Shown: positions 7,862-16,228 of the stretch, piece after piece | Numbering within the stretch: position 1 is the first letter of the stretch | Layout: each line of letters starts with the position of its first letter | NCBI GenBank assembly: GCA_964429995.1 | Contig: CAYSDY010000003.1 | Location: forward strand, 1 to 64,000 | DNA length: 64,000 nt | From: UBA583 sp964429995 | GTDB taxonomy: Archaea; Nanobdellota; Nanobdellia; Woesearchaeales; UBA583 | Direction of reading: 5' to 3' | The notes under the pieces: generated by a model | The model's input: the letters and a program-made list of their open reading frames with translations, nothing else | What the model was told of the DNA's origin: nothing | Database searches by the model: none | Translations under genes and position numbers: made by a program

Positions 7862-8290
7862 ATGAACATAGAAGATTATTTTAATACTTTAGGCAAAATA
7901 TCTAAGAAATTTGAAATAGATTTACTTGTTTTATTCGGATCTTTTGCAACAGGAGATAATAATCAAAATTCAGACATTGATTTAGCATATTTTAGCAAAA
8001 AAAAAATAAATGATAAAGATTTTGTCTATGAAATAATAAAACAAACAAATTTAGACAATATAGATATAGTAGAAATAAAAAATACAAATTCTGTAGAATT
8101 AAATTGGAATATTTTTAAAAACGGAATTAAAATTTATCAATCAACACCTAGCCTATTTGATAATTTGTTAACTCAATCATTTATTAATTATGTAGATTTT
8201 AAAAAATATTTAGAAGTAAGAGATAAAATTTTAGATAATAAAATAGATGGAATTAACACAGATAATTACACAAAAAAAATAAAATTATAA
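7862..8290 (+). CDS. mntA: MntA-like nucleotidyltransferase antitoxin
   Basis: Minimal nucleotidyltransferase of 142 residues from the ATG at 7862 (MNIEDYFNTLGK). GSFATGDNNQNSDIDLAYF gives an intact GS-x10-DxD. Known MntA proteins AMPylate the HepT toxin on the tyrosine after the RX4H motif, and the downstream HepT has that tyrosine. The gap to the HepT gene is 6 nt. The start was chosen from the TATA box 26 nt upstream and from family length. Confidence 0.85.
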   Translation: MNIEDYFNTLGKISKKFEIDLLVLFGSFATGDNNQNSDIDLAYFSKKKINDKDFVYEIIKQTNLDNIDIVEIKNTNSVELNWNIFKNGIKIYQSTPSLFDNLLTQSFINYVDFKKYLEVRDKILDNKIDGINTDNYTKKIKL

Positions 8291-8296
8291 ATTAAA

Positions 8297-8716
8297 ATGG
8301 ACAAAAATTTAATAAAAATAAAATTAAAAAATATTACTGAATATTTAGAATATTTAGAAAAAACTCATAAAAAATACCTAAAAGAAAATGATGATTTTGA
8401 AAAAATAATATTGAAAACAAGTATGGCTAAATTTATTGAGGAAATTGTTGAGAATGCTATTAAAATCAATACTATTATTTTAAAAGAGAATAAATTATAT
8501 GCTGAGAATTATTATCAGTCCTTTAATTTGTTAAAAAAAATCTTAAATTTAGATGAAGATTTTATTGAAGAAATTGCAAAAACAACATCTTTTAGAAATA
8601 ATATAGTTCACAATTACAATGATATAATAACACAAAAAAATATAGAAAATAACATAGAGCCTATAATTTATCTATATAAACAATATTATCTTATAGTAAA
8701 AAAAATCGTTTCTTAA
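8297..8716 (+). CDS. hepT: HepT-like HEPN toxin RNase
   Basis: HEPN protein of 139 residues with the full toxin signature RNNIVHNY (RX4HXY) at about residues 104-111: Arg and His of the RNase site and the Tyr that MntA AMPylates. The rest is helical and Lys/Glu rich. It is the partner of the MNT gene 6 nt upstream. It resembles the HepT-like protein at 6869 along its length (shared pattern KFxEEIxExxIKIN and YYQxFxxLxK), so the two modules are paralogous, but only this one keeps the tyrosine. Confidence 0.85.
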   Translation: MDKNLIKIKLKNITEYLEYLEKTHKKYLKENDDFEKIILKTSMAKFIEEIVENAIKINTIILKENKLYAENYYQSFNLLKKILNLDEDFIEEIAKTTSFRNNIVHNYNDIITQKNIENNIEPIIYLYKQYYLIVKKIVS

Positions 8717-8842
8717 TTAAGTTATTCTTTCTAAAAATTACATATTAAATTTTAAAAAATGTAAGATTATATATTTTTAATTCAGGTTTATTTTATAAAA
8801 AATATAAATAAACTTTATAAATATAGAAATATATTATCTCTT

Positions 8843-9367
8843 ATGGCAAAAAATAAATTTTATGCGATTATAATTATGTGTTTATTGATTGTAAGTCCAA
8901 GTGTATTTGCTGTAGATAATAATGAAAAAGGTTTTTTCTCAAAGATATGGAACTTTTTTTCAGACTTATTTGTAGATAAGCAAGAAAGTTTAAATGCTAC
9001 TGAATTATATGATATAAACTTTCAATTTGATAATCAGACAATTTTATTGAATATAAGTCAAATTAATGCAGTATTAGATAAAAATGAAGATATAAAAGGA
9101 ATTATTAAAAAATTAAATAATGATTGTTATTTTTTAACAATTAAAAAAGATAATAAACTATTATTAAATTCAACATTTGTATTTGATAATAGTTTTAATA
9201 TACAGAATATATACAAAGAAAACGTTTGTAAAAATTATATAACAATTGATGAAAAATTATTAATAGAGATTAAAGATAATGGTTTTGATAAATCAAAAAT
9301 TATGGATTATAAATCAAATTTTGAAGCTAATATGGGGTTATATATGGATTTAGTTAAATTAATTTAA
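8843..9367 (+). CDS. Secreted hypothetical protein
   Basis: Protein of 174 residues with a clear signal peptide (MAKNKFYAIIIMCLLIVS, probable cleavage after VFA at residue 23). The mature part starts acidic, has an aromatic patch (FFSKIWNFFSDLF) and then alternating hydrophobic strands with two Cys (NDCYFL and ENVCKNY) that could form a disulfide. No family is recognised. A TATA-like ACTTTATAAATA lies about 25 nt upstream (8812-8823). Single gene. Confidence 0.65.
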   Translation: MAKNKFYAIIIMCLLIVSPSVFAVDNNEKGFFSKIWNFFSDLFVDKQESLNATELYDINFQFDNQTILLNISQINAVLDKNEDIKGIIKKLNNDCYFLTIKKDNKLLLNSTFVFDNSFNIQNIYKENVCKNYITIDEKLLIEIKDNGFDKSKIMDYKSNFEANMGLYMDLVKLI

Positions 9368-9505
9368 TTAAAACATATGAATCAATCATTTTTAGGATAT
9401 GAAGGTTAATATAAGATTTTCTGATTAAAAAGTATATAAAGGTAAAATTCCTTTATTTCAATTAAATTTATAAATTCCTAATTTTAGATTTTCAAGAACC
9501 TTAAA

Positions 9506-9927
9506 TTATAATATTCTGGTTTCTCTCCGAAATTTTCTCCCAAAAAGGCCTAATAATTTAAACAGCAATTCTTTTACTTTAATTTCAATTTCATCCCTAA
9601 TATTTCTAAAATCATCAATTGTTATTGGGTCTTTTAGATTCCAATCAATTGTCTTTTCTTTTGGAGTTAAAGGACAACTTTTTATACAACCCATTGTTAT
9701 TATCATTTTAGATTTCTTAGCAGCCTCAACATCTAATACTTTAGGTTTTTGATTAGAAATATCAATTCCTTTCTCTTTCATAACCTTAATTGCAAAAAAT
9801 TTAATGGAAACTGCAATCTTTGTTCCAGCACTTATTCCAATATAATTATTATTTTTATTATAAAAATTAAAAAATCCTTCTGCCATCTGACTTCTTGCTG
9901 AGTTATGGGTGCAAACAAATAAAACAT
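9506..9927 (-). pseudogene. Thioredoxin-type arsenate reductase, start lost by frameshift
   Basis: Low-molecular-weight phosphatase-type arsenate reductase. The catalytic P-loop CTHNSAR (C-x5-R) is encoded upstream of the first in-frame ATG (9886), so that ATG cannot be the real start. The frame runs back to a stop without any ATG, GTG or TTG. An ATG at 9927-9925 lies one base out of frame and would give MVLFVCTHNSAR if one G were restored. The redox pair is visible in MGCIKSCPLTP, and DWNLKDP is the usual next motif. Either a one-base deletion (biological or sequencing) has broken the start or a non-standard codon is used. Confidence 0.65.
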
Positions 9928-10004
9928 ATTCTACTATTTTTATATAATATGATTATACCTATTTTTATATAAAATTATCTTTTATCTTTTAATTTGGGAG
10001 TTCA

Positions 10005-10823
10005 TCATAAAAAATAATTCCAATTATCTCTCGAATACTTCTCATCATACAACTTCTTTGCTAAATTTAATTCATAATCTGAAAGAGTTCCTCTCTTTAA
10101 AACAATGCCTTTTTCTCTAAATAATTTTTCAAAGCCGCATCGCATTTCATTTTCAAGCCCTTTTAATGAAATTGATTTTTGAAGTTCATCTTCAATAGAA
10201 GTTATTTTCTTTAACGATTCATTAAGAAGAATCTTACGGTTTTCTGACTGAAGAATAATACAATCTAACAACTCAGAAATATTGTTTTTTGTAATTATTG
10301 TCCCGTGCTGCAATACAATACCATTAATTCTTGCCTGGGCATTTCCTGAAATCTTCTTATCAGAAACAACAACATCATAAGGATTTTCATTTAGATAACA
10401 ACTATCTTCTCTTCTTTTTGATGACTTATTCCTCTTATAAGAATTCAAACCTAAATTATTCAATCCTAATATTAATCCTTCGCTTAAATATTTGTAAGCA
10501 TCAACAATCTTTAAGGGAAGAAAATCTTCTGGAATAATCAAAGCATAAACCAAATCATCTTTATGCAGAACTGCAGTTCCTCCTGTCATTCTCCTAACAA
10601 AACCAAACCCTTTCCTATTAATTTCATCAAAATCAAAATTATTACTTTTTTGATGATAACCAATTGTAATTCCTGCAGGCTCAAACGTATAAAACCTTAA
10701 AGTAGGCAAAGACTTTCCTTTTGAACACGAAATTGCTATAGCCTCATCAATAGCCATCTGCATTCCAGCATTATCATCTATTTTATCAATTAATCTCCAC
10801 ACATTTGTATAAACTTTTTTCAT
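10005..10823 (-). CDS. lplA: Lipoate-protein ligase / octanoyltransferase family protein
   Basis: Protein of 272 residues of the BPL/LplA/LipB cofactor-ligase family, which attaches lipoate or octanoate to a lysine of a carrier protein. Motifs: FEPAGITIGYHQ, then RRMTGGTAVLH followed by DLVYALI, then KISGNAQAR and VLQHGTII. The C-terminal domain (GFEKLFREKGIVL) fits single-chain ligases. It could instead be a LipM-type octanoyltransferase, as it overlaps LipA by 4 nt. Last gene of a six-gene minus-strand operon whose only visible carrier protein is the H-protein at 13446. Confidence 0.85.
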   Translation of the reverse strand: MKKVYTNVWRLIDKIDDNAGMQMAIDEAIAISCSKGKSLPTLRFYTFEPAGITIGYHQKSNNFDFDEINRKGFGFVRRMTGGTAVLHKDDLVYALIIPEDFLPLKIVDAYKYLSEGLILGLNNLGLNSYKRNKSSKRREDSCYLNENPYDVVVSDKKISGNAQARINGIVLQHGTIITKNNISELLDCIILQSENRKILLNESLKKITSIEDELQKSISLKGLENEMRCGFEKLFREKGIVLKRGTLSDYELNLAKKLYDEKYSRDNWNYFL

Positions 10824-11674
10824 AATAAATCACCTGCCTGATATGAACTTCTAACTAATGAACCACATGCAATTTTTTCAAAACCTGTTTCTTTAGCTAT
10901 TTCAGAAATTTTATCAAATTCTTTTTTTGAATAAATTTTTTTAACTTTAAAATGATCTTGACTTGGTTGTAAGTATTGTCCAATTGTCAAGATGTCGCAA
11001 CCATTCTTTTTCAAATCAGAAATCGTATTTGATATCTGCTCCATATTTTCACCAAAGCCTATCATCAACCCGGATTTTGTCTTAATATCTGAATCAAATT
11101 CTTTAACATTTCTAAGTAATTCTAATGACATCTCATAATTTCCATTTGGTCTTAATTCATTAAAAAAATCTTTTACAACCTCAATATTATGATTAATTAC
11201 ATCTGGCCTGCATTCAACTATCTTTTTAAGAGCATCCCAATTTCTTCCCAAATCAGAAATAAGCAATTCCACTTTGCATTTAGGATTAATTTCTCTTATT
11301 TTTAACACAGTCTCAACAAATTGATTTGCCCCCCCATCTTCTAAATCATCTCTTGTAACACAAGTAATAACAGCATAACTAAGGCTAAGTTTTTTTATCG
11401 CTAAAGCAATCTTCTCAGGTTCATTTTCATCAACTCTTTGAGGAACTCCTTTTTTAATATTACAATATTGACAATTTCTTGTACAAACATCTCCTAAAAT
11501 CATAAAAGTTACTGTTTTCTTTGAAAAACATTCATACCTATTTGGACAATTCGCTTCAATACAAACAGTTGTCAAATCATTTTCTTTAATCAAATCTAAA
11601 ACCTTAACATACTGTTTTCTATCAAAATCATTTATTCTAAATCCCAATTTAACATTTCTTATCATACTATCCAT
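10820..11674 (-). CDS. lipA: Lipoyl synthase
   Basis: Radical-SAM enzyme of 284 residues that inserts two sulfurs into protein-bound octanoyl chains. Both clusters are visible: CIEANCPNRYEC (auxiliary cluster, C-x4-C-x5-C) and CTRNCQYC (SAM cluster, C-x3-C-x2-C). Further marks are TCVTRDDLEDGGA, HNIEVV, KSGLMIGFGE and the C-terminal ACGSLVRSSYQAG, whose RSSY binds the auxiliary cluster. The length is normal. It touches the FAD reductase gene (no gap) and overlaps lplA by 4 nt. Confidence 0.95.
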   Translation of the reverse strand: MDSMIRNVKLGFRINDFDRKQYVKVLDLIKENDLTTVCIEANCPNRYECFSKKTVTFMILGDVCTRNCQYCNIKKGVPQRVDENEPEKIALAIKKLSLSYAVITCVTRDDLEDGGANQFVETVLKIREINPKCKVELLISDLGRNWDALKKIVECRPDVINHNIEVVKDFFNELRPNGNYEMSLELLRNVKEFDSDIKTKSGLMIGFGENMEQISNTISDLKKNGCDILTIGQYLQPSQDHFKVKKIYSKKEFDKISEIAKETGFEKIACGSLVRSSYQAGDLL

Positions 11675-13006
11675 TTAATTCTTATTTAAAAAATTTAATT
11701 TCTTAAAACAAATCTCGCTAACTATTGTGATTGGATCAAAAATAGGAGCAGATGCAGGATTATAACAAGTTTCAAGTTTCATCAACTCATCTATTTTACA
11801 TTTTTTTTGCAATGCAAGCGCCATTAAATCAATCCTTCCAACAACCTCTTCATCCCCTAAAATTTGAGCTCCTAAAATCAAACCTTTCATATCACAAATT
11901 ATTTTAATTGTTATCTTACTTTTTGAAGGATAATACTCTGCTCTAACATTTCCAGTATATAATGCAGACACTGTTTTTATCTTTAATTCATCACATCTAT
12001 TTTTAGTAAGCCCGACACTTCCAACAAAAATATTTCCAATTTTAGAAATAGTATTATTTAAAACAGGTGCAAATTTGATATTATTACCAGTAATATTTTG
12101 TGCAATAATTTTTGCCTGCCTTACTGCAGTTGTTCCAAGAGCACTGAGTATTTTTTCCCCAGAATTAAATTCAACAGACTCTGTACAATCACCACATGCA
12201 AAAATATCTTTATTAGAAGTTTGCATATGTTCATTTACAACAATTCCTTTATCAACATCAATTTCTGCTTTTTTAACTAATTCAAGATTTAATTTTATTC
12301 CCGTACAAACAAACAATTTATCAAATTTTATTTCCAAATCATCTAATATTATCTTCTTTTTAGCAATTTCTTTTATATTTATATTTTCAATAATTTTAAG
12401 GTTTTTACCCTCAATGCTTTCTTTGAGTTTCAAAACCATATCAGAATCAAGCATTGAAGAGAGAATATTTTCTTTAGATTCTATTAAGGTAACTTTTTCA
12501 CCTTTTTCAGATAACGAAACCGCAAGTTCAACACCAATTAGTCCACCACCAATGATTATGGAATTTGATTTTGTTTTTATTTTCTCAGCAATCTTTTTTG
12601 CATCATCAATACTTTTTAATACAAAATAATCCTCATTTTCAAGTCCCTTAATTTTTGGAACAAATGAAGAACTCCCCGTTGCAATAACTAGTTTATTATA
12701 AATAATCTCTTTTTGTTCTTTATTAGATTTATAAGTTATACTTCTCTTATTTTTATCTATATCAATAACTTCTGAATTCAAATTCAATAAAATATTATTT
12801 GACTCATAATCTTTTTTATTGAAAATAAAAATTTTCTCAAAATCAACAATTTCACCAGATAAAACATAAGGCATTGCGCAAGGAGAATACTGCGTATAAT
12901 TACTTTTTTCAAGAATTAGAATTTTAACATTCTTATCAAGTTTTCTAAGTTCGAAAGCACATGTTGCCCCTGCACTTGCTCCACCAATAATAACTACTCT
13001 TTTCAT
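11675..13006 (-). CDS. FAD-dependent disulfide reductase, CoA-disulfide reductase type
   Basis: Two-dinucleotide-binding flavoprotein of 443 residues. FAD site: VVIIGGASAGATCAFEL at the N-terminus. Active site: YSPCAMPYVLSG with one Cys (about residue 43), the single-cysteine arrangement of CoA-disulfide reductases, NADH oxidases and persulfide reductases, not the CxxxxC of dihydrolipoamide dehydrogenase. NAD site: IIIGGGLIGVELA, ending in TLIE, so NADH is more likely than NADPH. DIFACGDC is the second FAD motif. The C-terminal dimer domain ends ETCYNPASAPIFDPI. It sits inside the lipoyl/thioredoxin operon (4-nt overlap with the lipoprotein), so its electron acceptor may be the lipoyl H-protein; that is inference. 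Confidence 0.85.
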   Translation of the reverse strand: MKRVVIIGGASAGATCAFELRKLDKNVKILILEKSNYTQYSPCAMPYVLSGEIVDFEKIFIFNKKDYESNNILLNLNSEVIDIDKNKRSITYKSNKEQKEIIYNKLVIATGSSSFVPKIKGLENEDYFVLKSIDDAKKIAEKIKTKSNSIIIGGGLIGVELAVSLSEKGEKVTLIESKENILSSMLDSDMVLKLKESIEGKNLKIIENINIKEIAKKKIILDDLEIKFDKLFVCTGIKLNLELVKKAEIDVDKGIVVNEHMQTSNKDIFACGDCTESVEFNSGEKILSALGTTAVRQAKIIAQNITGNNIKFAPVLNNTISKIGNIFVGSVGLTKNRCDELKIKTVSALYTGNVRAEYYPSKSKITIKIICDMKGLILGAQILGDEEVVGRIDLMALALQKKCKIDELMKLETCYNPASAPIFDPITIVSEICFKKLNFLNKN

Positions 13007-13449
13007 TTTTTTAAATTATTACTCAATTTATCTCCGGGATTTACACAATCATTCCCAAGGCAATATAAAACCTTCTGCTCCATCTCTTGACTCATATAAT
13101 CAGCATAACCAACCCAATATTTATCATCAATAAAAGTTGTTGGAACACCCCTTGCTGTAGTACCATAAGCTTTTGCAAGCTCTTGGAATAACTTAGCATT
13201 ATCAGGATTTTTCCAAGTTTCATACATTTTAACTTCCACCTCTGAATACTTATCTTCAAGTCCTTCTAAAAATGGTTTTTCTTCAGCACAATGAGGACAT
13301 CCATCTCCCCAAAAAAAATAAATTACAACTTTATTTTCATCATCAATTATGTTAATTGATGTATCATTCTCATTATTTGCATTATTACATCCTGAAAAAA
13401 TCAAGACTAACAATATTATTATCATTACATAAATCTTTCTGAATTTCAT
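13003..13449 (-). CDS. Thioredoxin-like lipoprotein
   Basis: Protein of 148 residues. The N-terminus KIYVMIIILLVLIFSGC is a lipoprotein signal with the lipobox FSGC, so it is probably anchored outside the cytoplasmic membrane. A thioredoxin fold follows with FFWGDGCPHCAEEKPFL, active site CPHC, and cis-Pro segment GVPTTFID. The C-terminal tail has a second Cys pair (YCLGNDC). It is closely related to the first domain of the fusion at 13838, sharing GDGCPHC, METWKN-like and TTARGVPTTFI motifs. It overlaps the genes on both sides by 4 nt. Confidence 0.88.
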   Translation of the reverse strand: MKFRKIYVMIIILLVLIFSGCNNANNENDTSINIIDDENKVVIYFFWGDGCPHCAEEKPFLEGLEDKYSEVEVKMYETWKNPDNAKLFQELAKAYGTTARGVPTTFIDDKYWVGYADYMSQEMEQKVLYCLGNDCVNPGDKLSNNLKK

Positions 13450-13841
13450 TTTAACTTTTCCTCATAAAACTTTTTTGCATCATTCGCATTCATTAAGTTT
13501 TCAATTTCATCTTTATTTTTTAACTTTACTTTCATAATCCACGAACCATAAGGATTTTTATTGATTTTAGATGGCTCTTCAAATAAAGAATTATTCACCT
13601 CAACAATATCACCAGAAACTGGACTTGAGAGGTGTCCGGACCATTTTACTGCTTCAAGTGAAACATAATTATCTCCCTTTTTAATATTCTTGCCTGTAAT
13701 AGGAAGATTGATGAAAATAAATTCTTCTATTCTTTTTGCAGCTGAGCCTACAACTCCTATTACTGCCATTTCATCTTGAATGCTAATCCATGAATAATCT
13801 TTATTATATTTTAATTTTTTCGGAAACTCTTCTGCTTTCAT
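13446..13841 (-). CDS. gcvH: Glycine-cleavage H-like lipoyl carrier protein
   Basis: H-protein family member of 131 residues, the usual length. Key region: VSLEAVKWSGHLSSPVSGDI, with the Lys of EAVK in the position that carries lipoate. Also LKYNKDYSWISI, AVIGVVGSAA, LPITGKNIKKG and NPYGSWIMKVKL. No P, T or L protein of glycine cleavage is in the window. Genes for lipoate attachment and synthesis are in the same operon, and its direct neighbours are thioredoxin-like and CcdA-like proteins (4-nt overlaps on both sides). The context suggests a lipoyl redox carrier rather than glycine cleavage. Confidence 0.9.
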   Translation of the reverse strand: MKAEEFPKKLKYNKDYSWISIQDEMAVIGVVGSAAKRIEEFIFINLPITGKNIKKGDNYVSLEAVKWSGHLSSPVSGDIVEVNNSLFEEPSKINKNPYGSWIMKVKLKNKDEIENLMNANDAKKFYEEKLK

Positions 13842-15592
13842 TTTTTTGCACCTCTTTTTTTATTTTCTTTTTTATTATTACTGTTTTTGTATTCATTATA
13901 TGTTTTTTTATCATTTAAATCTTTATATTCTAATGCTTCAGTCCCTATTTTAATTCCATACTTTGGAAGTATTCTTCTATGAACAAACATTATTATAAAT
14001 GATAATATAGTTGCAATTACAAAAACATAAATTGAACCTAAAACTGAATTCATCACATCAGGCAAAAACACTAATGCAAATGCAAGAGCAAGCATTATCA
14101 TTCCTCCAATAAGTTTTAGGATTCTTCCATGCTTCTCTTCAAATTTGCTTGCCTTAAGAGTTAAAATAACACTAGCAAAAACCACAATCTCATCTATCAA
14201 ATATATAATCATATATGTCAAAAACAATGCTATAAACATAGTTGTTGAAACATTATGCTGTGCAACAATATTTGTCCAAATCATAGGAAAACCAGCGGTA
14301 CAAGGTAATTCAACAAGAACAATACCAAGTGCCATAACAGCTGTTGCAAAAAGCATACTTGCAGTAGAACGATTTGGATTCATCAAATCTCTTACCTGTT
14401 TGAATAATTTTGGTTTGTGCTTATCAGATATTGTAAAAGATATACCCTTCTTATACCAGAAATAATCCTTTATATTCACAACTGCAAATATTGTTGCTAT
14501 AACAGCCACCAAAACTTTAATCCATAAAGTATAACTAACATATGTGAAAACATTAAGCAATCCAAGCATGAATAATCCATATGTTGTTGATGTTACCAGC
14601 AAGAAAGTTAACCCTACCAGAAATATTTTTTTCCTTGAACCTGTATATATCACTATTCCTAAAAGAAATGTTAGAACCCACAATGAACAGGGATTGAATC
14701 CATCAACAAAGGATATCAAACCAGTCATAACAAAAAGCGGCATTTTTCCTAAATCAACCTCGCCTACAAGGGGTATATTCATGGCATCAGTTTTTTCTGA
14801 TTTGAAATCACCGCCTTTAGGCATTGATGGAGTAATTCCTTTTATCATACTTGAAGGACAAGGACAGTTAGTATTTTGACATTTATGAACTATATCCTCA
14901 AAATTTTTCTTAATGGAATTTATTCCTATAAGATAAGTGTCACCTATAAAAACAGTGGGATAGCCAGCACTTTTAAGACCGTATGTCTCTTTAAACTTTT
15001 CATAAATAATTTTCTCTTCATTATCATTGATATTATGATAAATCACATCTACGTCCTCAAGATTTAATGAATTAATAAACACTTTGGTCTCATCACATTC
15101 CGAGCATGTCTCATCAACAAATGTATGAACGCATAAATTGTTTGAATTGTTAATTATTTCTGAATTTGTTTTTTGTTCAGCTGTTACAATAGAAATTATC
15201 TTACTATTATTCTCAATAATTTTTTTAACTTGATTTTCAATTTCAGGTTTCATAGACTCAGCAAAACCTACCCAATATTTATCCCCTATAAAAGTAGTAG
15301 GCACACCTCTTGCTGTTGTCCCATAATCTTTTGCCATCTTTTCAAAAAGTTTAGCATTATCATGATTTTTCCAAGTTTCATACATCTCAATATTCAAATC
15401 AGGATAATTGTTTTGAAGTTCTTCCAAGAAAGGTTTTTGCTCAGCACAATGAGGACATCCATCCCCCCAAAAGAAATATAATGTTATATTTTCTGATTCA
15501 TCATCCATACTCATTCCAAATATGAAGCCTGACATTGTTACTGTTATAAATATAACAGCTAATAATAATTTAATTATGCTATTTGATTCCAT
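13838..15592 (-). CDS. Thioredoxin-glutaredoxin-CcdA membrane fusion protein
   Basis: Protein of 584 residues. Order: signal or membrane anchor (LLLAVIFITVTMSGFIFG); thioredoxin-like domain with GDGCPHCAEQKPFL (about residues 40-130); a second thioredoxin/glutaredoxin-like domain with ETCSECDETK (about 155-245) and two extra Cys pairs (KCQNTNCPCP); then a CcdA/DsbD-type membrane domain with at least six helices. The two membrane cysteines expected for CcdA are seen in SFVDGFNPCSLWVLTF and GIVLVELPCTAGFPM. CcdA-type proteins pass electrons from cytosolic thiols to external thioredoxin domains. First gene of the operon with H-protein, LipA and LplA; 4-nt overlap with the H-protein gene. Confidence 0.88.
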   Translation of the reverse strand: MESNSIIKLLLAVIFITVTMSGFIFGMSMDDESENITLYFFWGDGCPHCAEQKPFLEELQNNYPDLNIEMYETWKNHDNAKLFEKMAKDYGTTARGVPTTFIGDKYWVGFAESMKPEIENQVKKIIENNSKIISIVTAEQKTNSEIINNSNNLCVHTFVDETCSECDETKVFINSLNLEDVDVIYHNINDNEEKIIYEKFKETYGLKSAGYPTVFIGDTYLIGINSIKKNFEDIVHKCQNTNCPCPSSMIKGITPSMPKGGDFKSEKTDAMNIPLVGEVDLGKMPLFVMTGLISFVDGFNPCSLWVLTFLLGIVIYTGSRKKIFLVGLTFLLVTSTTYGLFMLGLLNVFTYVSYTLWIKVLVAVIATIFAVVNIKDYFWYKKGISFTISDKHKPKLFKQVRDLMNPNRSTASMLFATAVMALGIVLVELPCTAGFPMIWTNIVAQHNVSTTMFIALFLTYMIIYLIDEIVVFASVILTLKASKFEEKHGRILKLIGGMIMLALAFALVFLPDVMNSVLGSIYVFVIATILSFIIMFVHRRILPKYGIKIGTEALEYKDLNDKKTYNEYKNSNNKKENKKRGAKK

Positions 15593-15644
15593 TTTTGTTA
15601 AATGTTTGTATATAATTAAAATTGAAATGATTTATAAACATATA

Positions 15645-15695
15645 TTTCAAAAAATGAAATGAAATGAATAAGAGAGGTTATTTCATTTTTTGAAA
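15645..15695. other. Perfect 16-bp inverted repeat
   Basis: TTTCAAAAAATGAAAT at 15645-15660 is the exact reverse complement of 15680-15695, with 19 nt between. The right arm overlaps the last codons of the membrane regulator at 15683. It lies about 55 nt upstream of the start of the thioredoxin/CcdA operon. It could be a hairpin at the end of the regulator mRNA or an operator for the operon. Confidence 0.6.
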
Positions 15696-16177
15696 AGTTC
15701 TATAAATTCATCATTGAGAATAATTTTATTTGTCATGCCATTCTTTTCTTTATATAGGATATTTTTTGATATAAGATTAGATAATTTTCTATGAAGTCTC
15801 ACAGCATCTATTTTAGTCTCATCACTTAATTTATTTTGTGTAATTTCACCATTATAGTCAATGATTGCTAAAATTATTGTTTTTTCATCATTATTAAGAA
15901 AATTTAATGTTTTCTCAACATTTACATGTATTTTATTCTTTTCGATTGAAAATGTCTTTGACAAAAAATAATATGTTAAAATACCAACAAAAACTCCTAA
16001 TGAAGTTAATATAGCTATAACAATTGGTAACGATATTTCACATGTACAAGCTAAACCATATCTTTCTTTAATAATATAGATGGAAATGGAAACAATAAAA
16101 ACAAAACCCATAATCAAAGCAACTGCTAAAAGTATATTTCGTAAATTTTCGTTTGCGTGTTTATTTTCGAAAGTCAT
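15683..16177 (-). CDS. Membrane-anchored winged-helix regulator
   Basis: Protein of 164 residues. Two membrane helices (ILLAVALIMGFVFIVSISIYII and ISLPIVIAILTSLGVFVGILTYYF) are followed by a winged-helix domain: TLNFLNNDEKTIILAIIDYNG, TQNKLSDETKIDAVRLHRKL, then the wing. This is the architecture of archaeal one-protein membrane regulators. A second one with the same layout is at 21017. It lies directly upstream of, and in the same direction as, the lipoyl/thioredoxin operon, 90 nt away, and may control it. Confidence 0.75.
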   Translation of the reverse strand: MTFENKHANENLRNILLAVALIMGFVFIVSISIYIIKERYGLACTCEISLPIVIAILTSLGVFVGILTYYFLSKTFSIEKNKIHVNVEKTLNFLNNDEKTIILAIIDYNGEITQNKLSDETKIDAVRLHRKLSNLISKNILYKEKNGMTNKIILNDEFIELFKK

Positions 16178-16228
16178 TAAAATAATAAAAAATAATTAGA
16201 TTAAAAATGTTTCTAAAAATTTAATTTT

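Noticed and set aside
12075..12629. Plus-strand frame of 184 codons inside the FAD reductase gene
   Set aside because: Antisense shadow of a clearly conserved flavoprotein.
13446..13841. H-protein as evidence for a glycine cleavage system
   Set aside because: No P, T or L protein in the window; the operon partners are thiol-redox proteins.
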